Of a stretch of DNA of 64,000 nt, positions 10,447 to 20,699 are shown piece after piece (within the stretch, counting starts at the first letter, position 1; each line of letters opens with the position of its first letter). The position numbers were made by a program, and so were the translations under genes. The stretch comes from Pseudoips prasinana (taxonomy: Eukaryota > Arthropoda > Insecta > Lepidoptera > Nolidae). Location of the stretch: positions 30,602,001-30,666,000 of the forward strand of contig OX621247.1 of the NCBI GenBank assembly GCA_951640165.1. The letters are read 5' to 3'. The notes under the pieces are model-generated. The model was not told the DNA's origin. It made no database searches and saw only the letters and a program-made list of their open reading frames with translations.

Positions 10447-11734
10447 ATAGGTCTTTACCTATGAAATTGCCGTTTTGTATGAAAAAATTTAAACGAATTT
10501 TTTTCATGAATTTTTTTATTTGTATTAATCGAAGTAATCACCCATGCAATCAATGCATCTTTGCCATCGCAGTGGCAGTTTATTAATGCCCTTCTTAAAG
10601 AAATCAGCTGGACGGGAGGCAACAAATTCTTCAAAGGCATTTTGTACTGCCTCTCGGGTATTGAATTTTTTTCCCGCCAAGAAGTTATCCAAATTCTGGA
10701 AAAAGTAGTAGTCTGTAGGCGCAAGGTCTGGTGAGTAGGGCGGATGACGGAGAGCTTCCAACCCCAGTTCTTGCAACTTGGAGACCGTCTGCTGTGCAGT
10801 ATGAGGTCGCGCGTTGTCGTGCAGGAGCAGCGGAGACGAGCGATTGACCAATGCTGGTTGGAGATGCGCCAGCTTCTCCATCATTGTGCTCAGTTCTTCA
10901 CAGTACACATCTGCAGTAATGCTCACCCCGTTTGGTAAGAAGCTGTGATGAATCACACCGGCGCTAGACCACCAAACAGTGACCATCACTTTTCTAGGGG
11001 TAAGTTTTCGTTTAGGGCATTGTTTAGGTGCTGAACCAGGATCCAACCAACTTGCTGAGCGCTTGCGGTTATCAAACAGAATCCATTTTTCATCGCAGGT
11101 AACAATGCGGTTCAAAATTCCTTCATTTGTGTGTCTGTTGAGCAGTGCAAGGCACGTCTCGACGCGTACTTCGCGCTGGCGATCATTGAGTTCGTGGGGC
11201 ACCCATTTGTCAAGCTTTTTTACCTTGCCAATTTGACGCAAATGGACCAATATTGTTTTGACGCTAACGTCGAAAGCTGCTGCTAATTCAGCCGTAGATT
11301 GTGTATCATCAGCTTCCACAACCGCCTTTAATTCGTCATTGTCGACCAAAGTCTTCGGACGACCGCGAGGTTCATTTTTCAGGTCGAAATTTCCAGAACG
11401 GAAGCGAGCAAACCAATAACAGGTGGTGCGTTGGTTTGTAGTGTTAGCTCCGTAAACGTCGTTGATGTTGCGTGCCGCTTGTGCCGCGTTGCTGCCACGA
11501 CGGTACTCATATTCCATAATTACTCGAATTTTTAACGTATCCATGATGACGAAAAAGATTGAAATGCGATGAAAATGTAACACTAATCAATAAAGAAATG
11601 ACTACTTTTGGAAAAAAGAATCCATGTTTTTAAAATAAAATTAATTTGAAATTAGAATTCTTAGCCAAACAAAAATTATTTTGATTTGAAATGGCCAGTA
11701 CTGCAGAACGGCAATTTCATAGGTAAAGACCTAA
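10447..11734 (-). mobile_element. mariner transposon copy 1, intact
   Basis: Terminal inverted repeats of about 29 bp (tctttacctatgaaattgcc inside each end) flank 1288 bp, with TA on both sides. It encodes an uninterrupted transposase. By eye it differs at only about 2-5 positions from the copies at 50610 and 56681, and all three are the same length. Confidence 0.9.
10525..11544 (-). CDS. mariner transposase, copy 1
   Basis: This is a 339-residue DD34D transposase that binds the element's inverted repeats and cuts and pastes it at TA sites. I take the start at MDTLKIR, because mariner proteins begin with this short lead-in before YEYRRGSNAAQAARNI; a longer frame adds 13 residues. An N-terminal paired helix-turn-helix region includes the linker NEPRGRPKT. 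The linker motif WVPHEL precedes the catalytic domain. The catalytic aspartates are in CDEKWI, HDNARPHTA and YSPDLAPTDY, with 34 residues between the second and third. The length is close to the usual 345. No lesion is seen, so it could be active. It lies antisense in intron 1 of gene 1. Confidence 0.92.
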   Translation of the reverse strand: MDTLKIRVIMEYEYRRGSNAAQAARNINDVYGANTTNQRTTCYWFARFRSGNFDLKNEPRGRPKTLVDNDELKAVVEADDTQSTAELAAAFDVSVKTILVHLRQIGKVKKLDKWVPHELNDRQREVRVETCLALLNRHTNEGILNRIVTCDEKWILFDNRKRSASWLDPGSAPKQCPKRKLTPRKVMVTVWWSSAGVIHHSFLPNGVSITADVYCEELSTMMEKLAHLQPALVNRSSPLLLHDNARPHTAQQTVSKLQELGLEALRHPPYSPDLAPTDYYFFQNLDNFLAGKKFNTREAVQNAFEEFVASRPADFFKKGINKLPLRWQRCIDCMGDYFD

Positions 11735-12065
11735 TATATCTAGTGTAATACCATACAATGACTAATGTGGAGGGCAAATAAAAGTTATTTTAATTTGATT
11801 TGCCTATTTATAAAAAGATCTATATTTGAACGAAAATTGCGTAAATTTAAATCTTGAGGAACCGATTATGCTTGCTTATTAGTTACGGTATAGTCGTGAT
11901 GCGATCCGAATGTTTAATAAAGCATTAGCATATTTATAATGTTTTTCATATTAGAAAGAAAACAAGAAAAAGTTTATTGGGAAAATGTGTACAAACAAAT
12001 AATAAAAGTCAACGAAATTCACCGAAAATTACTTCAAATGTTTATCTTATTGCACTATTAAGTAA
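11735..12065. other. AT-rich intron sequence
   Basis: No coding or repeat signature was recognised between the mariner copy and the next SINE. Confidence 0.4.
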
Positions 12066-12306
12066 TAATAATCCTAGGACATTATTTTACACACGGCCAT
12101 CTGATCCCAAATTAAGCAGAGCTTGCACGATAGAAACCAGATAACTGTTATACTACATATACTACTTTTCTTTTGTAAATACATACTTACATACATATTT
12201 ACATCCATACTCACGTTCATGCTCACAAATCTGTCCTGGTGGGAATCGAACCCACGACCTCCGGCGTCAAAAGCAAGTATTTGCCAACCACGCCGACAGA
12301 CCCGTC
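12066..12306 (-). mobile_element. SINE family 1, nearly complete
   Basis: In minus orientation it runs from the tail (aatcctaggacatta) through ggccatctgatcccaaatta to the tRNA-like head (ggtgggaatcgaacccacga, the box B complement, and ccaaccacgccgacaga, the box A complement). Confidence 0.75.
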
Positions 12307-12309
12307 TAA

Positions 12310-13620
12310 TATACCTCAGGATTGATATCGTAAAAGAATACGCTGAATTCCAACCATAACAAAGCGTGCAAACGTGTTTTTTTTACCGGTAACCATAAAC
12401 TAAAACCTTGAAACTATTTTTAGCGATGACCGCACCTCCTTCCGCTCAATACATAGCCGAGTCAAAAATAAGTATATTTTCTTATCATCGTATACAGACT
12501 AATTCTAATAGCATGTAGTTAAGTTAATAAATATAACGACGCGTCTGGGGTACACGGAGGCATGCCTGGAACACTATTTTCCTAATTTATCATTTATTAT
12601 TAGGTGAGGTTATGCAGGCAGTTAATTTAAAAATATAGGCGGACTTCACTTCCTTAGCAATTAATTATTCAGCAAAATCAATCATCTATGCTTAATGCGT
12701 CACCAAATCACTAATTAAGTGAGATTTTAATTTAAATTACGGCGATCCGTCGATAATATGTGACCACTATAACGTCTCCAAGCAATAATAGTGACGTCAA
12801 GATGGCCGCCCGTTCGACGTTCCACCAGTGTGACACCGACCTATCACTCTTATCTATGGAGTTCTGTTGGTAGCGCCATTGCTGCGCTGTCAAATATTAG
12901 TAGTAATCAATAATAACATAATAATTATCAATAATAATGATTTTTTTTTATTTTAGTTGTGGTGTAAGCTTGTAGAGTAATCTCGCAGATGTACAATTTT
13001 TGATCTAAATTATTTATGACTAGCAGTGCTCGCGGACTTCATTCCGCGTTATAAATATTTTTGTCCCTGCACGTTTGTCCCGCGTAATACTTCGGGTTAA
13101 AAATTCGGGATAAATAAAAATGATGATGATGAATCCTATGACACCCCACAATAACGCAGCTTTCTATTGGTGACATAATTTTGGAAATCGGTTCTGTAGA
13201 TCCAGAGATTATCCCTTACAACGTCACAAACTCACAAACGAAGTTAACTTCGAAACTACACATTTTCATGTTTATTATGTGCGTTTATGTGATCCATTAT
13301 AGCTGTACACATCATATATCTACCACCATATATACCACACATCGTAATACTAATAAGTTTTGTCAGGCGAGTTTCCATTACAGTTTGTAAAATCAGGTGT
13401 TCTACAAGGATTTTGCCTTGGTCCATTTATTTTTACAATCCTGACTAAAAAGACCGAACTTCTGGCAGCATAACGGGAAATTCGCTTCACGCTGCATTTC
13501 ATTTGCACCTTCTAATGAAACTTTGGATTTTAATTTATTAACCATATCAATTTTGATAGGATATTTATCGTCTGGTATGTTACTATACCGTTCATTCTCA
13601 GTCCTCGAAAATAGAATACT
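12310..13620. other. Intron 1 sequence, mostly unexplained
   Basis: No exon was recognised. Around 12791-12815 a TGACGTCA followed by aagatggccgccc resembles the CRE plus YY1-like pair seen near 1730, which could mark an alternative promoter or conserved element. The frame at 13402-13638 (-) shows no domain. Confidence 0.35.
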
Positions 13621-14102
13621 AATAATATCCTGGGACATTATGACACACGGTTAAACTAAGCAGACCTTGTTCTATCGAAACCGGATAATATGATATATTA
13701 GATACCCTACTTTTCTTTGGTAAATACATACTTATATAGATACACCCAGACTTAAGACAAGCAGACATGTTCACGCACACAATGGGACTGGGGACGATGT
13801 CACACAGATCATCCTAGCCCCAAACTAAGCAAAGCTTGTACTATGGGTACCAGGCGACGATATACATACTTATATAGATAGATAAATACATAGAAAACAT
13901 CCATGACTCAGAAACAAATATTCGTGCTCATCACACAAATATTTGCACTTACCGGGATTCGAACCCAGGACCACCAGCTTCGTAGGCAGGAGCACTACCA
14001 ACTAGGCTATGGTGACCGTCATATGTCTGTCCTGGACGGGAATCCAACCCGCGACCTCCGGCATGAAAAGCAAGCATTTGTCAACCACGCCAACAGGCCC
14101 GT
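13621..14102 (-). mobile_element. SINE family 1 containing a nested family 2 SINE
   Basis: Family 1 runs 13621-13788 (tail and body) and resumes at 14020-14102 with the tRNA-like head (cgacctccggcatgaaaagc, ccaacaggcccgtt). Between them lies a family 2 SINE in the same orientation. The nesting shows that family 2 was active after this family 1 copy inserted. Confidence 0.75.
13789..14019 (-). mobile_element. SINE family 2, nested
   Basis: The whole element is visible: the tail side acgatgtcacacagatcatc, then aagcaaagcttgtactatgg, and the tRNA-like head complement ccgggattcgaacccaggac and actaccaactaggctatgg. Confidence 0.8.
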
Positions 14103-14165
14103 TAAACCACTTTGTCGGTCGCCAATCTATGGACTGACCGCGAGCCTAGTTGCTTTACTCACTGC
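14103..14165 (-). repeat. 5S-derived SINE head fragment
   Basis: The minus strand carries aaagcaactaggctcgcggt and cagtccatagattggcgacc, matching the 5S-like head of the SINE at 3884-4138. Only about 60 bases are present. Confidence 0.6.
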
Positions 14166-14229
14166 TTAACTGTTGCGGTACTGACACTTCGAACTTCTAC
14201 AATCCATTCGATATTTCTTAACGCATTTA

Positions 14230-14565
14230 AGGCGCGTTAACGCCAACTTACCGAAACCTTAAGAGAGGTACTTTAAGAGAGGTAGGGCACAGCGTTCATT
14301 CGCTCAAAGAGCAGCCCGACTGGTGAAGTACCTCCACCTTACAGAAGACATTCCTTAATAATAACATTAATAATTTTAACGTTGTGTTTCCGAGTGTGAG
14401 TAAGGTCGCCAGAGCTCATAGGGGTGGGGGGAAGGGTCAGCAACACTTGTTTGCTGACTCTAAAAGGCCGGCAACGCACTCGCGACTCCTCTGGTGTCGC
14501 GAGTGTCCATGGGCGGCGGTGATCACTTACCATCAGGTGACCCACTTACCCGTTTGTCGCCAATA
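14230..14565 (+). repeat. LINE-type 3' end, unclassified
   Basis: The end, cggcggtgatcacttaccat followed by caggtgacccacttacccgttt, resembles the 3' termini of many lepidopteran LINEs, preceded by a ggccggcaacgcactcgcga block. No open coding frame remains. It ends about 105 bases before gene 1 exon 2. Confidence 0.5.
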
Positions 14566-14670
14566 ACCTACACGACTCACAACGGCTGGAATGCCATGCT
14601 TAGATCGGACAATTCCAACAGATGACATGATGTATTGCTACGTTTATACTTCTCTTCTACTTCTTTACAG

Positions 14671-14859
14671 GTTTGCAACATAATATTGCTCTTGTTGGGC
14701 ATAATTGGCGTGTTTACTGGCGCTGTTGTGGCTGTTGCTGGCAAGGATGATGATACTCAAGCCGTTGGTATTGGCATCACCATTGTTATGGTCATCTTCC
14801 TCATCTTGGTGGCCTTGTTCCTGGCCTTTACCATTGCACTGCTGGTCGGAGTTCATAAG
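14671..14859 (+). CDS. Gene 1 exon 2
   Basis: 63 codons, flanked by ttctttacag and gtaatt, phase 0 at both ends (residues 27-89). It finishes membrane segment 1, has a short polar loop with KDDDTQ, and then a long hydrophobic run ending in ALLVGVHK. The LLVGVH block is shared with gene 2 exon 2 and gene 3 exon 2. Confidence 0.88.
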
Positions 14860-14885
14860 GTAATTAACTGTTATTGAAATGAAAT

Positions 14886-15003
14886 AATGAAACAGAGACG
14901 TGGTCGCTCCCTATGGGCCTTATTAGATGGCTCAAGGTCACCCAAAGAGCAATGGAGAGGGCTATGCTCGGAGTTTCCCTGCGGGATCGAATCAGAAATG
15001 TCG
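14886..15003 (+). repeat. RTE LINE fragment
   Basis: This matches the RTE LINE at about 62350-62455 (gagacgtggtcgct, ctcaaggtcacccaaagagc, cgggatcgaatcagaaatg in this copy). It encodes the C-terminal part of the reverse transcriptase ORF, and it is cut off at an AT microsatellite. Confidence 0.7.
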
Positions 15004-15016
15004 TTGAATGAATATA

Positions 15017-15018
15017 TG

Positions 15019-15083
<65 letters not shown>
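15017..15083. repeat. (TA)n microsatellite
   Basis: Uninterrupted TA dinucleotides for about 67 bases, directly abutting the TIR element that starts at 15084. A TA-targeting element inserted at the edge of the array, or the array grew from its TA flank. Confidence 0.9.
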
Positions 15084-15087
<4 letters not shown>

Positions 15088-15482
15088 ACATGTAACGTAA
15101 TTAACGCACACCCTCAAACACCCCAATTATAATATTGTGTTGTAATCATAATACATACACTGAATTTTTTATTTAACATGTATATGCATTGTTATTTACT
15201 TAATTAGTTTCTTGGAAAAAGAGTTTATTTTTCTTTATTTTGTATTGAATGATGGAATTTGTATGAATACAAATAAAACTGCGATTTAAAAGTCTTATTC
15301 CCTTGACTTACGGTCCATTTCAATTTGTTTTGACTGTACAGGGTTAATATGACAATAATTTCCGTAGGTTTAATTATTTTTGAATAAAAAATTACCTATA
15401 TTAAAAATGATATAAATCGATTCAGTAAATGATTCTGAACAAACTATTTTCAAGGTGTGCGTTAATTAAGTTACATGTTGTA
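15084..15482. mobile_element. TA-flanked MITE, copy 1
   Basis: Terminal inverted repeats of about 29 bp begin tacaacatgtaac and end gttacatgttgta, next to the complementary blocks attaacgcacacc and ggtgtgcgttaat. A second copy of about 406 bp is at 44890. TA flanks suggest a Tc1/mariner-type non-autonomous element. There is no coding capacity. Confidence 0.8.
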
Positions 15483-15733
15483 TATGTATATATATATATA
15501 TATACTTATATTATTACTTGGGGTTCGATTTGGCATAGTACGCCCCAACCCTGTATGCAAAATGACATAAGTAGGTACCTATTCTATTTTGGGTTGAAAA
15601 TAAAAACATGACAATATCTGCCCCACAGTTCATAAAAAAGCGTCCAAGTGCGAGTCGCCCTTGAAGGGTTCCATAGCAGCAAGTAATTTGATTTGATTGA
15701 ATGAAAGGTGAATTGCGGTTTAAGATTTATGAG

Positions 15734-15910
15734 GTACTAGCTGTGCCTACGGTTTTACCCGCGTTAAATTTTATAAATTATCACAGCTTGTCCCCCGTAG
15801 GTGATAGCGTGATAATGTGTAGCCTATATGTTAACCCGACCTCTTAGTAATATTCATGCAAAATTTTAAGGTATTGACTTTCCTACGAATTTATTATATG
15901 TATAGATTAA
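15734..15910 (+). repeat. Interspersed repeat D (CTAGCTGTGCC start), deleted copy
   Basis: It begins actagctgtgcc, followed by ggttttacccgcgttaaatt, and ends ttattatatgtatagat. It is shorter than the copies at 31636 and 32362. The family occurs in both orientations and is unclassified. Confidence 0.65.
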
Positions 15911-16019
15911 AAAAAAACTACTTACTAGATCTCGTTCAACCCAATTTCCGGTGGTAGTTTGCATGGTAATGAACATCATATATAATTTTTTAGTTTTATC
16001 ATTCTCTTATTTTAGAAAT

Positions 16020-16043
16020 GACGGGAGGGGGGGGGGGGGGGGT
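16020..16043 (+). repeat. Poly-G run
   Basis: A G-homopolymer of about 16 bases (16026-16042) follows gacggga; it could form a G-rich structure or be an assembly-sensitive site. Confidence 0.7.
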
Positions 16044-16474
16044 TCATTTTACCACTTTGGAAGTGTCTCTTACACAAACTATTCAGTTTAGAAAAAAAAT
16101 ATATTAGAAACCTCAATATCATTTTTGAAGACCTATCCCTAGATACCCTACATATATGGTACGATGAAAAAACAAATTTGAGTTTCAGTTCTTCGTGTCG
16201 ATTTTTGTGTGAAAATTGATATAAATTTTAAATTTTAAAATAATTTAATTTTTCGTTTTATACTTATTCTCCCCTATCATCCTTAATGATGTTTTTTTTT
16301 AATATTTATTTATTTCTTCTTTATTGCACACAGACATACATATTTATATAACAGATTATACATATATATCATACACACAGGCGAGCTTAACTCAACTATG
16401 GAGTTCTCTTCCAGCAAACCGTTCGTTGTCAGAGTAAGATTATTATATGTAATTGGTTACAAATAGTGCACAAC

Positions 16475-16670
16475 AATCTATTCATATAATAAAATCGTAG
16501 GAAAGTCAAAACTGTACATTAAATATTTATTGAAATGGATACTTGGGGCGTGTTCTAAAATCGATATCGAACCCAAAAATACAGTTTTTAGAATTTTTGT
16601 CTGTTTGTCTGTATGTATGTACGAGATAAACTCAAAAAGTAGTGCATGGATTATTAAGTATACAAAATTA
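16475..16670 (-). repeat. Interspersed repeat D, partial
   Basis: It starts with ataataaaatcgtaggaaag and continues with ggggcgtg and tagaatttttgtctgtttgt, matching repeat D in minus orientation. The CTAGCTGTGCC end is missing. Confidence 0.65.
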
Positions 16671-16686
16671 TTTCTCGTTAGTAGTT

Positions 16687-16815
16687 AGACAGATATTTTG
16701 GTACACGGATTGTATGAAAACATTTATAAAATTTATTTTATAATAGTAATGTTACTTAGCTAGCTTGTATTAAGGTTATTTTCAAAGAGATTACGTTTAA
16801 GTTTTATTATCGAAA
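16687..16815 (+). repeat. 130-bp direct repeat G, copy 1
   Basis: The block tacacggattgtatgaaaac to agctagcttgtattaag recurs at 20700-20832 in the next intron of the same gene, in the same orientation, with a few differences. The origin is unknown. Confidence 0.65.
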
Positions 16816-17264
16816 TTTATAGTTTTAGCTATATTGTCTGAATGGTTCTGTCCATGAGGTACGAATTCGATATTATTATTATGGCGGACCTTGTGTTTGT
16901 ACTGCCCTAACAATAGAAATAAAACCCGAAATCTCAATGTAAATCATACAGGGACTGAATCAAAAGTACAAAACAAAGTCAGTAGAACAATTAAATGTTA
17001 AAATCGCTATTAAAATAGGGGTTGGTGATAAAAGGGTAAAAATTTAGGGTTGTATATATTTTTAATGCCACATTATAAAAAAATAAAAACAAAAAATGTT
17101 GTCCAAAAATTATAAAAAAATGTTAAGGGTAACCCTTATCACTTAGGGGCATGAAAAATAGATAGTAGCCGATTCTCCTACTAATATGCATATAAAATTT
17201 GGTAAAAATCAGTAAAGCCGTTTCAGAGGAGAAATTTAACTAACATCGTGACACGAGGATTTTA

Positions 17265-17405
17265 AACATATAGAGCATGTATGAAGAATATAATGACAGT
17301 AATCGAGGCAATAGACGTGTGCAAAGATTGTGACAAATGGAAATCCGTTGTCTCTGCCTACCCCTCTGGGAAACAGGCGTGAGTCTATGTATGTATGTAT
17401 GTAAT
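17265..17405 (+). mobile_element. LINE 3' end with (GTAT)n tail, family E
   Basis: The reverse-transcriptase-type tail peptide (KDCDKWKSVVSAYPSGKQA) is encoded just before a (GTAT)n tail. Related truncated copies lie at 49015 and 52855. The tail ends about 30 bases before the splice acceptor of gene 1 exon 3. Confidence 0.6.
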
Positions 17406-17434
17406 ATAAACTCTATTTTTTTTCTTAATTTCAG

Positions 17435-17570
17435 AGGAAGCGAGGACACGTGAAGGCTTACCTGATTTACTGCCTCGTCTTCATAGTGCTCGGCTCCTTA
17501 ATGTTCTTCATCGGTGTTGGCTCTGGATCATACGATACTGAAACTGCTGTATCAAGAGCACTCCATTTGC
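17435..17570 (+). CDS. Gene 1 exon 3
   Basis: 136 bases between tttcttaatttcag and gtaagt, entering in phase 0 and leaving in phase 1 (residues 90-134 plus one base). It contains RGHVKAYL, shared with the other paralogues, and one clear membrane segment (IYCLVFIVLGSLMFFIGVG). Gene 2 and gene 3 exon 3 have exactly the same length. Confidence 0.88.
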
Positions 17571-17581
17571 GTAAGTATATT

Positions 17582-17725
17582 TCTATGACACATACAAATA
17601 CACACCCGCACACTTGCATACTCACTCACATACACACCAGCACAGTCCCAGTCACATCTACAGGCTACACTTTCATTCATATACTCACAGACAGCTACAC
17701 ACACTCACACACATATTTAAGTTAA
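17582..17725 (+). repeat. CA-rich low-complexity tract
   Basis: Degenerate cacacA/cactca sequence follows directly on exon 3's donor. No unit is strictly repeated. Confidence 0.6.
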
Positions 17726-17729
17726 TTTT

Positions 17730-18074
17730 AGATAATTTTAGTAGTCTTACCTGTAAAAAATAACACGCTTTGCTATTGTATAACACGTCTTGCTATGGAA
17801 GAGCGAACTCTCCTAATACAGGCACTATCTGCCTAAAAGAAGGATTCAATCACAAATATTGTTTTAAAACTTAAACTTGTTAATACCAATAAACTTATTA
17901 TTATTATTATATTATGTATCCAAAGTAACCGCCGTAACATTGGTAGTGTGCGGGCGATATCACTAGAGACCACTGGGGTAGAAATGGTCTTTACATGTGA
18001 CCAACATGATCAGAATACGCATGGTGGGACAGGAATCTTGCGCAGCTCGCGGGAAACCGATGGATAGCGCAAGA
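17730..18074. other. Intron 3 sequence, nothing recognised
   Basis: No coding motif, tRNA-like box or terminal repeat was seen between the CA-rich tract and the following MITE. Confidence 0.4.
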
Positions 18075-18330
18075 CCAGCGGCTCTGCCGGCTAAGTTGCC
18101 GAATATCGATTTCTTAAATGGCGTTTAAATAAATAAAGGTTAAAAGTGACTTAATCAATAGTTAAATCGGCTTCCATCACCACATGTGACGTCATAAATG
18201 GTCCGGAATCGCTTGTCAACGTTGAAGCCGATTTAATGATTTATTAAGTCATTTTTGACCTTTATTTATTTGAACGCCATTTAAGAAATCGTTGTTCGGT
18301 GACTTAGCCGGTAAAGCCCCAGGGGACCTA
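18075..18330. mobile_element. Fold-back MITE, TGACTTAATCAATCG type, complete
   Basis: Two arms of about 95 bp: ctctgccggctaagttgccg, aatggcgtttaaataaataa and aggttaaaagtgacttaatc, each mirrored on the right. They enclose a loop with accacatgtgacgtcataaa. This is the best whole copy. Termini read G-GGC-TCT-ACCGGCTAAG in the family. The target duplication is unclear. Confidence 0.8.
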
Positions 18331-18439
18331 CCGTCTAAGTGGCTGATTGCGATAAATGCATGGAGATAAAAAACAAATAGATGGAGGATATATATATATC
18401 GCGTCATCGTCTTTTTTTTTAATACATCGCCAGCGCTAG

Positions 18440-18605
18440 GCAATCTAATCCATGTATTGCGGGGTACTTTAACATGTAATAGACGGACACAAATTACATC
18501 CAGACTCAGAACAATTATTTATGGGTCACACAAAACGGGACTCGAACCCGCGACACGAAATGGCGAGGCGACTGTCTTAGCCGCAGCGCCACACGTGCAG
18601 CTATG
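18440..18605 (-). mobile_element. tRNA-derived SINE, family 4
   Basis: The minus-strand head has a box B complement (cgggactcgaacccgcgac) and a box A-like region (cttagccgcagcgccacacg). A related copy is at 32838-32937. The body contains agacggacacaaattacatc. Confidence 0.65.
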
Positions 18606-18667
18606 TGTACACTCCATGTACACTCTGTACATGTTTATAGATATACCTCCCTGCGTTATTAGTATAT

Positions 18668-18812
18668 GATGTACGTACGCCAGCACATCAAGCTACACCA
18701 ATCTGTCAAATTTCCCCAATTCAAAGTGAACCTTATGCTTATGTGATAAAGTTGAATATCTATAAAAGAAATTTCACAGATTGGGGAAGCTGGATGTGCT
18801 GGCGTCTGTATG
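18668..18812. mobile_element. Fold-back MITE, CAGACGCCAGCACATC type
   Basis: The arms acgccagcacatcaagctac and gctggatgtgctggcgtctg are inverted copies, and the inner blocks aatctgtcaaatttcccc and gaaatttcacagattgggg are also complementary. No coding sequence. Confidence 0.8.
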
Positions 18813-18988
18813 TATATAAGCAAGGAGTTTATCTCAATGTGAAGTGGCAATTATTTTATTAATTATTAATATATTATTCCTTTAAGTATGACGCAATTAA
18901 ATAACTCCTGAAGGGCGCGTAGTACCGGTGTACCACTCATCTTCACACACCCCATCGATATAATCTAGATATTATATAGTAATAATAT

Positions 18989-19236
18989 CTATATAATATC
19001 TAGGGACAATGTCACACAGATTATCCTAGCCCCAAACTAAGCAAAGCTTGTACTATGGGTACCAGGCGACGATATAAATACTTATATAGATAGATAAATA
19101 CTTATATACATAGAAAACATCCATGACTCAGAAACAAATATTCATGCTCATCACACAAATATTTACACTTACCGGGATTCGAACCCAGGACCACCACCTT
19201 CGTAGGCACTACCAACTAGGCTATGGTGATCGTCAA
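18989..19236 (-). mobile_element. SINE family 2
   Basis: It is preceded by a duplicated tctatataatatct. It carries the tail side gacaatgtcacacagattat and the tRNA-like head complement ccgggattcgaacccaggac. The head has a small deletion near 19206. Confidence 0.8.
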
Positions 19237-19381
19237 ATCTTCAATAGTTCAGTTGTAGCTCCATCATCACCTTGTTGTTTTTAAGTTGTTTAAGAGCCAT
19301 TCTAATCATGCACAGGCTGACGTCCGAGAAATACTTCAGTATCCCACACTATTTATAATATACGTTTCACATCACATTATC

Positions 19382-19452
19382 ACCCTGGGCCTCTACCGGC
19401 TAAGGCGCGGATCATCGATTTCTTAAATGGCGTTCAAATTATTAATAAAGGT
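19382..19452 (+). repeat. Single arm of the TGACTTAATCAATCG-type MITE
   Basis: It carries gcctctaccggctaagg and catcgatttcttaaatggcg and then diverges; only the left outer arm is present. Confidence 0.6.
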
Positions 19453-19614
19453 TGTTTAGGCCCTAACGGGTGTTCTCAATAAAAACAGTGGACTGTATAA
19501 AATAGGTATATTGGTAATAGTTGATCGAGTTTACAACAATAAGACGTGCCCGTTCCCTGGCTCGCGTGGAAGGCAAGTAAGTCCACCGGAGACCAAAGCT
19601 GGCGCAACGTGAGG

Positions 19615-19660
19615 GCTAGTGCGGGGGCGGGTGCGGGGGCGGGCGCGGGGACGCAGATCA
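19615..19660 (+). repeat. GC-rich simple repeat (GGGGCGGGYGC)n
   Basis: gcgggggcgggtgcgggggc followed by gggcgcggggac is a short, strongly G-rich tract in AT-rich surroundings. It encodes only Ala-Pro or Gly-Ala repeats and is not a gene. Confidence 0.7.
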
Positions 19661-19699
19661 CGGCCCCACCATTCCGCACTGCTACAGGTAGCTTAGGCG

Positions 19700-20266
19700 A
19701 CGACAAAGGTTAAAAATTACTTAATCAATCGTTAAATCGGCTTCAACGTTGACAATCGATTCAGGGCCTCTACCGGCTAAGTCACCGAACATCGATTTCT
19801 TACATGGAGTTCATATAAATAAAGGTTAAAATTGACCAAATCAATGGTGAAATCGGCTTCAACGTTGACAATCGATTCCAGGCCATTTATGACGTCACAT
19901 GTGCTCACGGAAGCCGATTTAACGATTGATTAAGTTATTTTTAACCATTATTTATTTAAACGCCATTTAAGAAATCGATGTTCGGTGACTTAGCCGGTAG
20001 AGTCCCTGCACCATTTATGATGTCAAATGTGCTCACGGAAGCCGATTTAACGATTGATTAAGTTATTGTCAACCATTATTTATTTAAACGCCATTTAAGA
20101 TATCGATGTTCGGTGACTTAGTTGGTAGAGTCCCTGGACCATTTATGATGTCAAATGTGCTCACGGAAGCCGATTTAACGATTGATTAAGTTATTTTTAG
20201 CCATTATTTATTTAAACGCCATTTAAGAAATCGATATTCGGTGACTTAGCCGGTAGAGCCCCTGAT
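19700..20266. repeat. MITE-derived array with three 128-bp tandem units
   Basis: MITE arms lead into three tandem units starting with ccatttatga at 19883, 20011 and 20139 (period 128). Each holds atgtgctcacggaagccgat, cgattgattaagttatt, and the outer arm cgccatttaaga and cggtgacttag-ggtagag. The units are half-MITEs amplified head to tail. Confidence 0.8.
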
Positions 20267-20288
20267 ATCGTCGACTGCTGGGCATAGA

Positions 20289-20480
20289 CTTCCCCCAAAG
20301 GTATATATAACTTTGCCGTTTGGAGGTGTTTGCCATAGTCACCGCGCTTGGCATGCGAGTTGGCGACCGCCGTTAGGTGGTAGCTCGTACACAAGTGGCA
20401 CTGCTACCCGACTACCTGCTATATTCCTTAGTCACCTTTTACGATACTCTCGGGATGGTATGGGGGTGGCCCTGATATTT
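20289..20480 (-). repeat. Degraded RTE-derived short element
   Basis: It begins ctgggcatagacttccccca and carries gccatagtcaccgcgcttgg, matching the RTE-derived family in minus orientation with many changes. Confidence 0.5.
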
Positions 20481-20699
20481 CAAGCCGGAAACCACATATT
20501 ATGTGTGTTGTTGTATGTATTGTACGTTTAATAATAAAATAAATAAAAATAAATATCGTTTATTTTCAAGCGCCGACGGCCCATAGCATGTAATAAATAA
20601 AATAGGTTTTTATTCACGTAGACTTTAAAAAAGCGCTTGTAAATAGTCAGAACATGTTTGTAGTAATATAGTTGTATACATTATTATTTCTAGTTACAT

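Noticed and set aside
14864..15132. Ile-Tyr repeat frames across the TA array
   Set aside because: Pure translation of a (TA)n microsatellite.
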